Assembly (NCBI RefSeq): GCF_000292345.1
Contig: NZ_ALOU01000048.1
Location: 1 to 64,000 of the forward strand
DNA from: Cupriavidus sp. BIS7
Lineage (GTDB): Bacteria > Pseudomonadota > Gammaproteobacteria > Burkholderiales > Burkholderiaceae
Length of the DNA stretch: 64,000 nt
Direction of reading: 5' to 3'
Under the pieces are notes generated by a model. That model saw only the letters and a program-made list of their open reading frames with translations. It did no database searches and was not told the DNA's origin. Both the position numbers and the translations under genes were made by a program. Within the stretch, counting starts at the first letter, position 1; the number at the start of each line of letters is the position of its first letter. Shown one piece after another: positions 56,035 through 64,000 of this stretch.

Positions 56035-56706
56035 TCAGTCGCGCAGGCGGTTCAGCGCGGCACCGGCCACTTCACCGATCTGGGACAGGTAGGCGGTGCC
56101 CATGCCTTCGTGGAAGCGGCGCGCTTCGGGCGAGCCGAGCACCAGCAGGCCGAATGCGGCACCGGGCGCTTCCCCGGCCGACTTCGCCGGTACGCGCAGC
56201 GACACCATGGCCAGCGACGCGATGTCGTCGCGCTCGAGCAGCCCCGCGGCTTCAAAACCGGCGTTCGCGCCGCAGAACGGTGCGCGCAGTCCCTCGGCGA
56301 ACAGGCGCAGGTCGTCACTGGCGCCCTGTGCCACTTCCATGTGAGCGAAGGCCTCGCCGACGTTCCACAGGCGCAGCGCCACGGCGGGCACATCGAACAC
56401 CTGCTGCAGGCCGTCCTGCACTGCATAAGGCAGCGCGTGGGAATCGGCCTCGGCCAGCAGGCGCAGTTGCCACGTATGCATGCGCTGCTGCGTGCGATCG
56501 TTGTCGTGGCCATGACGGACAAGGTCCGCCAGCTTGAGTTCGAGACCCTTGTTCTTCTCGCGCAGGATTTCCATCTGGCGCTCCTGCAGCGACACGGCGC
56601 GGTGGCTGTGCGGGCTGGTCAGTTGCACCGTGGCCAGCAGTTCGGCGTGTTCCTCGAAAAACTGCGGGTGGCCCTGCAGGTAAGCGGCGACGTCTTGAGC
56701 GTTCAT
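56035..56706 (-). CDS. DUF484 family protein
   Basis: The 223-residue protein begins AQDVAAYLQGHPQFFEEHAELL, the DUF484 N-terminus, with a coiled coil (about 38-65) and a GAF-like domain behind. The family is conserved next to dapF and xerC but has no defined function; a role in chromosome processing has been suggested by this synteny. dapF is not at this place. It is 19 bp from xerC on the same strand. Confidence 0.88.
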   Translation of the reverse strand: MNAQDVAAYLQGHPQFFEEHAELLATVQLTSPHSHRAVSLQERQMEILREKNKGLELKLADLVRHGHDNDRTQQRMHTWQLRLLAEADSHALPYAVQDGLQQVFDVPAVALRLWNVGEAFAHMEVAQGASDDLRLFAEGLRAPFCGANAGFEAAGLLERDDIASLAMVSLRVPAKSAGEAPGAAFGLLVLGSPEARRFHEGMGTAYLSQIGEVAGAALNRLRD

Positions 56707-56754
56707 GAGCTTCTACCGAATCAAATTTTTGGGTGGCAGTTTAGCAAAGTGCGC

Positions 56755-56781
56755 GTTTGGCCTGTTTGGCCTGTTTGGCCC
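56755..56781. repeat. Tandem repeat, 3 x 9 bp
   Basis: Three copies of GTTTGGCCT (last base C in copy 3) fill the gap between the rodA stop and the DUF484 start. They continue right up to the rodA stop codon. Confidence 0.88.
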
Positions 56782-56782
56782 G

Positions 56783-57925
56783 CTAAGTCTGGATCAACCG
56801 CTTCTGCCGGGAGATGCTCATCAGGATGCCGATACCCATCCCCAGCGTGACCAGTGCGGTGCCTCCGTAGCTCATCAGCGGCAGCGGCACGCCAACCACC
56901 GGCAGGATGCCGCTCACCATGCCCATGTTCACGAAGGCGTAGGTGAAGAAGATCAGCGTGATCGACCCGGCCAGCAGGCGCGAGAACAATGTCGACGCAT
57001 TCGCGGCAATATAAAGGCCGCGGAAGATCAGCAGCAGGTACAGCACCAGCAGCACCGAGTTGCCGATCAGGCCGAACTCCTCGGAGAACACCGCGAAGAT
57101 GAAGTCGGTGTGTTTTTCAGGGATGAACTCGAGGTGCGTCTGCGTGCCCTTGAGCCAGCCCTTGCCGGTCACCCCGCCCGAGCCGATCGCGATGATCGAC
57201 TGGATCGTGTGGAAGCCCTTGCCAAGCGGGTCGGTGGTGGGGTCGAGCAGCGTGCAGATCCGGTGTTGCTGGTAGTCATGCAGGACCGGCCAGGTCACGC
57301 CCGGCGCGCAGATCTGGTTCTGGTAGGTAACGATAAGCGTGATCACCACAACGCCCGCACCGAGAATCGGCAGGATGATCTTCCACGTCAGGCCCGCGAA
57401 GTAGATCACGTAGATGCCCGCGGCCAGCACCAGCAGTGCGGTGCCCAGGTCCGGCTGCTTGGCGATCAGGCCAACCGGGATGCCGAGCAGGATCAGCGCA
57501 ACGACGAAGTCGAACCACTTGATCACGCCCTCCCGCTTCTGGAAGTACCAGGCAAGCATCAGCGGCATCGCGATCTTCATGATCTCGGATGGCTGGATCA
57601 CCATGCCCACGTTTAGCCAGCGCCGCGCGCCCTTGCGGATCAGGCCGAACATCGCCACCGCAACCAGCAGCGCCACCCCCACGGTGTAGAGCGGCACGGC
57701 AATCCGCATCAGTAGCTGGGTCGGCATGTAGGCGATCACCAGCATCACCACGTACGACAGCAGGATATTGCGAAGCTGATCCTCTACCCGGCCCGGCATG
57801 TCGATCGCCGCCGAGTACAGCGCGATGATGCCGGTGGCGAACAACAGGAAGACGATCAGGGCCAGCGGCTTGTCAAAGCCCGTCAGGGCAGCCTTGATGA
57901 TCGATACGACGCGGCGTCGGTCCAT
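56783..57925 (-). CDS. rodA: Rod-shape peptidoglycan polymerase RodA
   Basis: The 380-residue SEDS-family glycosyltransferase has about ten membrane helices and the signature GARRWLNVG, IQPSEIMKIA, KQPDLGTALL and VVGVPLPLMSYGGTALVTLG. It polymerises lateral-wall peptidoglycan with PBP2. An open frame reaches 58108, but that part overlaps the end of mrdA; MDRRRVVSII at 57925 starts 10 bases after the mrdA stop. A loop near residue 235 (QICAPGVTWPVLHDYQQHRIC) has a Cys pair, probably periplasmic. Confidence 0.96.
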   Translation of the reverse strand: MDRRRVVSIIKAALTGFDKPLALIVFLLFATGIIALYSAAIDMPGRVEDQLRNILLSYVVMLVIAYMPTQLLMRIAVPLYTVGVALLVAVAMFGLIRKGARRWLNVGMVIQPSEIMKIAMPLMLAWYFQKREGVIKWFDFVVALILLGIPVGLIAKQPDLGTALLVLAAGIYVIYFAGLTWKIILPILGAGVVVITLIVTYQNQICAPGVTWPVLHDYQQHRICTLLDPTTDPLGKGFHTIQSIIAIGSGGVTGKGWLKGTQTHLEFIPEKHTDFIFAVFSEEFGLIGNSVLLVLYLLLIFRGLYIAANASTLFSRLLAGSITLIFFTYAFVNMGMVSGILPVVGVPLPLMSYGGTALVTLGMGIGILMSISRQKRLIQT

Positions 57926-57935
57926 GCGCGTCTCC

Positions 57936-60326
57936 TTACTCTGAAACGTTGTTGCGGGCCGGGCCCGTGTCCGCCACATTGACGTGCTTGGCCGGCTGGG
58001 TCTTCGGCTTGGCCGGCGCGGGCGCCGAAGCCGGCGTTGCGCGAGCCGGTGTAGCCGGCGGCGCCGACCCGGGCTTGCTGTGGCCAAGCGCCTGCAGCAT
58101 GCGCGCATCGAGCGTCACTTCGGCGGAGGCCGGTGCGATGGCTGCGGGATCAAGCTTCGTGGCGATCGAATCCGATGCCGAGCGTGCGGCCGGCACCGAT
58201 GCCACCACGGCGCTCGCGCCCGGCGCGCTGGCGGCGGCCACGGCGCTGGAGGCAGCCACTGCGCCCGAGGCAGCCACCACGCTGGCGGCACCGGCCGGGG
58301 CCGTCTGCATTACCGTGGCGCTGGCCGCGTTGGCGGTCAGGCCCGTGGTGAACACGCTCGGGGTGTCCACGGGCGGCTTGCCTCCGGCGCGCTCGCGCTC
58401 GGCGGCGGGCGGTGCCGTGTCGGCCAGTTCCTCGGGCCACTTGCCCAGCAGGTAATAGTCCATCACCTTGCGCGCGATCGGTGCGGCCACCGCGGCGCCG
58501 AAGCCTGCGTTCTCGACGATCAGCGCCAGCGCGATCTTCGGATGGTCGGCCGGCGCGAACGCAGTGTAGAGCGAGTGGTCGCGCTTGCGTTCGTCCAGCG
58601 CCTGATGGTTGTACTTCTCGTTCTTGCCCAACGTGTACGTCTGTGCCGTGCCGGTCTTGCCCGCCGATTCATAGCCAGCGCCGGCGAACGCACGGGCGGC
58701 GGTGCCGTTGTGCGTCACGGCCACCATCGCGCGCTTGATGACGTCGATATCGGCCTGCTTGAGCGGAATGCGGTAGCTCTCCTTGGGAACGGTCAACTCC
58801 CGCTTGCGCGAGACCGAATCCTCGACCGCCTTGACCAGGTGAGGCTTCATCGCCACGCCGTTGTTGACCAGGATCGACACCGCGTTGGCAAGCTGCAGGA
58901 TCGTGAAGCTGTTGTAGCCCTGCCCGATGCCAAGCGAGATGGTTTCGCCGTCATACCACTTCTGCTGCTCGGGCTTGCGGTACGCCTTTCGCTTCCACTC
59001 CATGGACGGCAGGATGCCACGGCTCTCGCCCTCGATATCGATGCCGGTGATCTGGCCGAAGCCGAGCGGCTTCATGAAATCGTGGATCGCGTTGACGCCC
59101 ATGTCGCGCGCCAGCATGTAGTAATAGGTATCGCACGACTGCACGATCGACGCCTGCATGTCCACCCAGCCGTGGCCGCCTGGCTTGTCGTCGCGGAACG
59201 TGTGGTTGCCCAGCGTGAACGAGCCCGGGTCGTGCATGCCCCACGCGGCGGTGCGCTTGCCGGTGGTCAGCGCGGCCAGCGCCATGAACGGCTTGTAGGT
59301 CGAGCCGGGCGGGTACGTGCCGCGCAGCGGGCGGTTCAGCAGCGGCTTGTCCAGGGAGCTGTTCAGTTCGTCCCAGGTCTTGGAGTCGATGCCTTCGACA
59401 AACAGGTTCGGGTCGAAGGTCGGCTTCGAGACGAAGGCCAGGATATCGCCGGTTTCGGGCTCGATCGCCACCAGTGCGCCACGGCGGTCGCCGAATAGCT
59501 GTTCGGCAAGCTGCTGCAGGCGGATGTCGAGCGACAGGATCAGGTTGTTGCCAGGCGTGGCCGGCGACGTCGAGAGCGTACGGATTGGCCGACCACCCGC
59601 GCTGACCTCGACTTCCTCGAAGCCGGTCAGGCCGTGCAGTTCGGTTTCGTAGCTCTGCTCCAGGCCGATCTTGCCGATGTAGTTGGTGCCCTTGTAGTTG
59701 TCGGCGTCCTTGCGCGGATCGTACTTGGACGCATCGGCATCGTTGGCCTCGTCCATCTCATCGATCCGCTCCTGGTCGCGCTGCGAAATGCGCCCCAGGT
59801 AGCCGATCACGTGGCTGGCCGACTCGCCCAGCGGGTACTGGCGGAACAGGCGCGCGCGCACATCGACGCCCGGAAAGCGGAAGCGCTGCGCCGAGAACTT
59901 GGCCACTTCCTCGTCGGTGAGCTGGCTGCGGATCGGCAGGCTTTCAAAGCTGCGCGACTCTTCCATCAGCCGCTTGAAGCGGCGGCGGTCGCGCGGCTGG
60001 ATATCGACGAGCTTCGCGAGTTCCTCGATCGTGTTGTCCAGCGTGTCGGTCAGCTTCGACGGCGTGATTTCCAGCGTGTACGCGGAATAGTTGCGCGCCA
60101 GCACCACCCCGTTGCGGTCCATGATGATGCCGCGGTTCGGCTCGATCGGCGCCACGGAGATGCGGTTGTCCTCGGCCTTGGCCGAGTACTGGTCGTGCTT
60201 GTACCACTGCAGCCACAGGAAGCGGGAAAGCAGCAGGCCGAAGCAGATGACCGTGAACAGGGCGGCGGCCGCCACGCGGATGCGGAAGCGGCCGATTTCC
60301 AGTTCGACGTTGCGGATTTCGGTCAT
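57936..60326 (-). CDS. mrdA: Penicillin-binding protein 2
   Basis: The 796-residue transpeptidase of the elongasome has one N-terminal membrane helix (about 19-39), a pedestal domain and the catalytic domain with Ser342 in STYK, SCD in the second motif and KTGTAQ near residue 557. From about residue 640 the protein is an Ala/Ser/Pro-rich tail of some 150 residues (AASAPGASAVVASVPAAR, TPARATPASAPAPAKPKTQ). E. coli PBP2 (633 residues) lacks this. The tail is probably periplasmic and disordered. It stands between mreD and rodA. Confidence 0.95.
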   Translation of the reverse strand: MTEIRNVELEIGRFRIRVAAAALFTVICFGLLLSRFLWLQWYKHDQYSAKAEDNRISVAPIEPNRGIIMDRNGVVLARNYSAYTLEITPSKLTDTLDNTIEELAKLVDIQPRDRRRFKRLMEESRSFESLPIRSQLTDEEVAKFSAQRFRFPGVDVRARLFRQYPLGESASHVIGYLGRISQRDQERIDEMDEANDADASKYDPRKDADNYKGTNYIGKIGLEQSYETELHGLTGFEEVEVSAGGRPIRTLSTSPATPGNNLILSLDIRLQQLAEQLFGDRRGALVAIEPETGDILAFVSKPTFDPNLFVEGIDSKTWDELNSSLDKPLLNRPLRGTYPPGSTYKPFMALAALTTGKRTAAWGMHDPGSFTLGNHTFRDDKPGGHGWVDMQASIVQSCDTYYYMLARDMGVNAIHDFMKPLGFGQITGIDIEGESRGILPSMEWKRKAYRKPEQQKWYDGETISLGIGQGYNSFTILQLANAVSILVNNGVAMKPHLVKAVEDSVSRKRELTVPKESYRIPLKQADIDVIKRAMVAVTHNGTAARAFAGAGYESAGKTGTAQTYTLGKNEKYNHQALDERKRDHSLYTAFAPADHPKIALALIVENAGFGAAVAAPIARKVMDYYLLGKWPEELADTAPPAAERERAGGKPPVDTPSVFTTGLTANAASATVMQTAPAGAASVVAASGAVAASSAVAAASAPGASAVVASVPAARSASDSIATKLDPAAIAPASAEVTLDARMLQALGHSKPGSAPPATPARATPASAPAPAKPKTQPAKHVNVADTGPARNNVSE

Positions 60327-60369
60327 GGTGGTACTGCGGGCGGCGTGGTGAGCGCGTCAGGGATTGGGA

Positions 60370-60882
60370 CTAGATCGGACGCGTCTCGTCGACGTCGTTC
60401 GATCGGCGTTGCGGCGCCAGCAGCAGGCTGGTGGCCATCGGCCACAGCACCGCTTCGATCACCGGGGCCAGCAGCAACTGCCAGCCTGGCAGCGGCGCGC
60501 CCATGGCCAGGCGGATCGCCACCGGCACCGCGTGCGCGATGAACAGCAGCGGCAGCACGTGCAGCGCCTGCGTATAGACCGAGAACCACAGCACACGGCG
60601 GTGGATCGTGATCGCGAAGTAGGCCAGCAGCGTGTAGGCCAGTGCGTGCTCGCCGAGCAGCCGCGCATCGTGCACGTCCATCAGCAGGCCCAGCAGGAAT
60701 GCCACGCCCATGCCGACCTTGCGCGGCTGGTGGATGTTCCAGAACACCAGCACCAGCGCCACCACGTCCGGAATCCAGAGCGTCTCGCCCCAGGGCATCA
60801 GGTTGACCAGGAACGCCAGCACGAAGGTCAGCGCGATAAACGCGGGATTGACCGGGCGCAGCAGGTATTGGGATGTCGTCAC
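60370..60882 (-). CDS. mreD: Rod-shape-determining protein MreD
   Basis: The 170-residue membrane protein has five hydrophobic helices and the family motif WGETLWIPDVVALVLVFW and GLLMDVHDARLLGEHAL. It joins MreC to the elongasome. Its start overlaps the mreC stop by ATGA. The C-terminus is cytoplasmic and charged (RRSNDVDETRPI). Confidence 0.93.
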   Translation of the reverse strand: MTTSQYLLRPVNPAFIALTFVLAFLVNLMPWGETLWIPDVVALVLVFWNIHQPRKVGMGVAFLLGLLMDVHDARLLGEHALAYTLLAYFAITIHRRVLWFSVYTQALHVLPLLFIAHAVPVAIRLAMGAPLPGWQLLLAPVIEAVLWPMATSLLLAPQRRSNDVDETRPI

Positions 60883-61901
60883 CGTGCGGGCTCCGTGGGT
60901 GTCTGCGCCGGACTCGCCGTGGCGTTGTCTGCGGGCTTGTCGGCCTTTTCAGCCTTCTCGGCCTTCTCGGCCTTCTCCGCCTTGTCGGCAGCCGCGCGTG
61001 CGGCGGCCGATCGGGAGCCCTTCTCCGCCTTCTGCGGCGCGGTGTCGTCCTGCGGACGCGGGCCGATGCCGGATTCGTAACGCACCACCAGCACCTGGCG
61101 GTGCGAGCGCACGCCGGCCACCGGTTCGCAATAGACGCGCGAGAAAGCGGTGTCGGCCTTGCGTTCGATCTGCACGATCTTCGCCACGGGCAGGCCCGGT
61201 GGATAAGTGCCATCGAGCCCCGACGTCACCAGCAGGTCGCCCTGCTGCAGGTCAGCGGACGCGGCCATGAAGCGCAGGTCGAGCTGCCCGGCGCGCGAGC
61301 CCCCGAACGCCACGCTGCGCAGGCCGTTGCGTACCACCTGGACCGGGATGGCCTGGTCCTTGTCGGTCAGCAGCGTGACTTCGGCCTGGAACGGCGACAC
61401 GCGCGTGACCTGCCCGATCACGCCGCGTTCGTCGATCACCGGGTAGCCGGCACGCAGGCCCTGCGTACTGCCACGGTCAATCACGATGCGCTGGCTGTAC
61501 GGGTCGCGCGCGTCATAGAGAATCTCGGCCGCCGTCACCGGCGTGGCCGACTGCTGCGTCAGGCTCAGCAGCTTGCGGAGCTGGTTGTTTTCGGCTTCGA
61601 GCTGGGCCTGGCGCACCGAGGCATTGGCCTGCTCGAGGGAGGCGCGCCGCAGTTCGCGGTTTTCGGTGGCCAGGGCCACCGAGGACTGGGCGTAATCGAA
61701 GACACCGCGGATCGCGTCGCGCGGCACCAGCACCAGACGCTCCACCGGCATCAATACGGTGGCCGCCACCTGGCGCACGATGCGCATCGCGTCGTAACGG
61801 GCATCGACGAACAGCAGCACCAGAGCGACCGTCACGAAGAAGATCAGGCGCGCGACGGCAGATGTGCCTTGCTTGAAGAGCGGCGGTGGAGAGTAATCCA
61901 T
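60879..61901 (-). CDS. mreC: Rod-shape-determining protein MreC
   Basis: The 340-residue protein has one N-terminal membrane helix (about 16-34), a coiled coil (about 75-105), and the MreC beta-barrel domains (VIDRGSTQGLRAGYPVIDERG, LVTSGLDGTYPPGLPVAK). The C-terminus is an unusual Lys/Glu/Ala tail with AEK repeated (KAEKAEKAEKADKPADN). This tail is encoded by a 9-bp tandem repeat at 60943-60987 and may change length by slippage. Its end overlaps mreD. Confidence 0.94.
   Translation of the reverse strand: MDYSPPPLFKQGTSAVARLIFFVTVALVLLFVDARYDAMRIVRQVAATVLMPVERLVLVPRDAIRGVFDYAQSSVALATENRELRRASLEQANASVRQAQLEAENNQLRKLLSLTQQSATPVTAAEILYDARDPYSQRIVIDRGSTQGLRAGYPVIDERGVIGQVTRVSPFQAEVTLLTDKDQAIPVQVVRNGLRSVAFGGSRAGQLDLRFMAASADLQQGDLLVTSGLDGTYPPGLPVAKIVQIERKADTAFSRVYCEPVAGVRSHRQVLVVRYESGIGPRPQDDTAPQKAEKGSRSAAARAAADKAEKAEKAEKAEKADKPADNATASPAQTPTEPAR
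60943..60987. repeat. Coding 9-bp tandem repeat in the mreC 3' end
   Basis: Five units of GCCTTCTCG type (plus strand) encode Ala-Glu-Lys repeats in the MreC tail. Being a multiple of three, unit gain or loss keeps frame. Confidence 0.88.
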
Positions 61902-61936
61902 TTAACCGTGCGCAGGCGATACCAATCCGCCAGCGT

Positions 61937-61976
61937 GCCAGCCCGCCCCTTGCGGGACGTGGCTGGCCGGGCTGGC
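61937..61976. other. Inverted repeat in the mreB-mreC interval
   Basis: GCCAGCCCG (61937-61945) and CGGGCTGGC (61968-61976) could form a stem in the message between mreB and mreC, with an inner GC-rich loop. No T-tract follows. It might partly terminate or stabilise, giving more MreB than MreC. Confidence 0.45.
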
Positions 61977-62043
61977 GGGGAAGACGTTCAAGATATGGGA
62001 GAACACGGCGACGCGGATCACCACGTTGCCGTGTCCGGCCGTC

Positions 62044-63210
<1,167 letters not shown>

Positions 63211-63298
63211 TCATGCCAGCGCGCCCCGATGCCCCCGACACGCCAATCCGGCAGCCAGCGGCATCCGCAACCGGCGTGACCTGCACACCGGACCTAGA

Positions 63299-63382
63299 GG
63301 CGCTAACAAAACGATTCTGGCGTCACTGCGCGGCCTGCGGCCGCGCCCGGCCAGAACCGCCTGGCTTCGCTTTGTTAGCGCC
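63299..63382. repeat. Dispersed structured repeat, copy B, with terminal inverted repeats
   Basis: The 84-bp unit is bounded by perfect 12-bp inverted repeats (GGCGCTAACAAA at 63299-63310, TTTGTTAGCGCC at 63371-63382). Inside are AAAACGATTCTGGCGTC (63308-63324), shared with copy A at 4846-4922, and the hairpin GCGCGGCC TGC GGCCGCGC (63328-63346). It lies about 210 bases upstream of mreB. Confidence 0.75.
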
Positions 63383-63826
63383 CCTTACGGGAACCTTTGA
63401 TTAGACTCTGCGCGAAAGTTCGCCGCCTGATGCGCCGGACAGGCAAATTCGCCTGACGTGTGGCAGTAGCCTAATCGGAGGAACCTGATTGTTACGACTG
63501 AAAATGCAATGAAAACTGCCCGCTGATCGCTGCCCCGCCACTGCGCCGCCACGTGTCCAATGTGCACTTGGCGTTTGCGTGGCATCGACCGGCGGCAGCC
63601 TTGCGGGGATGGTTTGCGCCGATTTGCGCCGACCGCGAGTTTGCCCCACAACTGTTGCAAGCCCGCGACGCCCGCAGCCCCGGCATCGGCCGCCCGGAAC
63701 CCGCCGGACCTTCCGGAGGCCCGCGAAGACCGCGCCGACAGTGCCGACGGCATCACCGCCCGAGAGCCCCTTCCGCCCCGAAGTGAACAGAGCGTTGCGG
63801 GAAATCTGCAACGCGTAATGATACCT

Positions 63827-63832
63827 TATAAT
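63827..63832 (+). promoter_or_regulatory. Consensus -10 reading rightward out of the window
   Basis: TATAATTCCCGC is a perfect -10 box with the GC-rich discriminator seen elsewhere in the window. A -35 box is not clear (TTGCGG is 26 bases upstream, too far). A small GGGGC/GCCCC hairpin follows at 63845-63859 in the presumed leader. Confidence 0.55.
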
Positions 63833-64000
63833 TCCCGCTGTTTCGGGGCGTTTGGCCCCGGAAAAACTGTAACTTCGACGATCCTGGGGCGCCCCCCGGG
63901 CGCACCTGTCCGGCACCCCCTGGCCACCGCGCCGCCGTGCCGCCCGAGGCGCCCTTCCGGCACTCCGGCGGCCGCCTTCCCGACACCCGGCCTCAACACT

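Noticed and set aside
61937..61976. Strong terminator between mreB and mreC
   Set aside because: No T-tract follows, and mreC-mrdA-rodA need to be expressed; it is listed only as an inverted repeat.
63401..63916. 171-codon open frame upstream of mreB on the minus strand
   Set aside because: Arg/Gly-rich, no ribosome site, crosses the rightward promoter at 63827 and has no recognisable domain.

Overview
The window is GC-rich bacterial chromosome, tightly packed and almost free of mobile DNA. Gene content points to the Burkholderiaceae, most likely Cupriavidus or a close relative. The evidence is a phaM-type PHB granule regulator, a LiuR-controlled leucine-degradation operon that carries aceK, a methionine synthase split into two genes, an argS-SPOR-dsbA block and a mreBCD-mrdA-rodA block. 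The species call is inference from gene content, not from a database search.

Layout. 1-11.2 kb: a long minus-strand operon headed by liuR and isovaleryl-CoA dehydrogenase, running through aceK, carbonic anhydrase, thiolase, SDR, acyl-CoA dehydrogenase and small accessory genes to methylglutaconyl-CoA hydratase. Two near-identical LiuR-type palindromes lie on either side of liuR; the second faces a divergent metallo-beta-lactamase-fold gene. 12.4-17.8 kb: a large REP-like palindrome, a cytosolic-looking B12-binding protein, an SDR, dsbA, a SPOR protein and argS. 18-22.7 kb: small stress and envelope proteins and a histidine kinase facing two response regulators. 23-26.8 kb: the split methionine synthase. 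27-33 kb: rhodanese, DUF3567, alpha/beta hydrolase, a Pro-rich DUF3108 membrane protein, IclR regulator, FAH-family hydrolase and enoyl-CoA hydratase. 33-39.4 kb: phaM overlapping a patatin gene, a diiron-like protein, rfaE2, and the coaX-birA pair. 39.5-44.4 kb: an MCE (Mla-like) lipid-transport operon and a VanZ protein. 44.4-49.3 kb: a complete 5-oxoproline module (pxpBCA, a DUF969/DUF979 permease pair, pcp). 49.6-51.5 kb: a three-gene T6SS cassette made of PAAR, a Tae4 amidase and a membrane protein that is the probable immunity factor. 51.5-56.7 kb: lipA, lipB, DUF2917, LysR, xerC, DUF484. 56.8-63.1 kb: the rod-shape operon. The last 0.9 kb is non-coding as far as can be seen and carries a terminal-inverted-repeat element and a promoter facing out of the window.

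How the parts work together. The liu operon turns leucine/isovalerate carbon into acetyl-CoA. Having aceK in the same transcript ties that flux to the glyoxylate-shunt branch point. The pxp/pcp operon would release, import and open pyroglutamate to glutamate. The rod-shape, xerC, MCE and T6SS genes concern the envelope. The most novel candidate is the PAAR-Tae4-membrane protein cassette, whose third gene does not look like the small periplasmic immunity proteins known for Tae4. The next most notable features are the operator-promoter layout of LiuR, the phaM-patatin coupling and a dispersed structured repeat present in two diverged copies.
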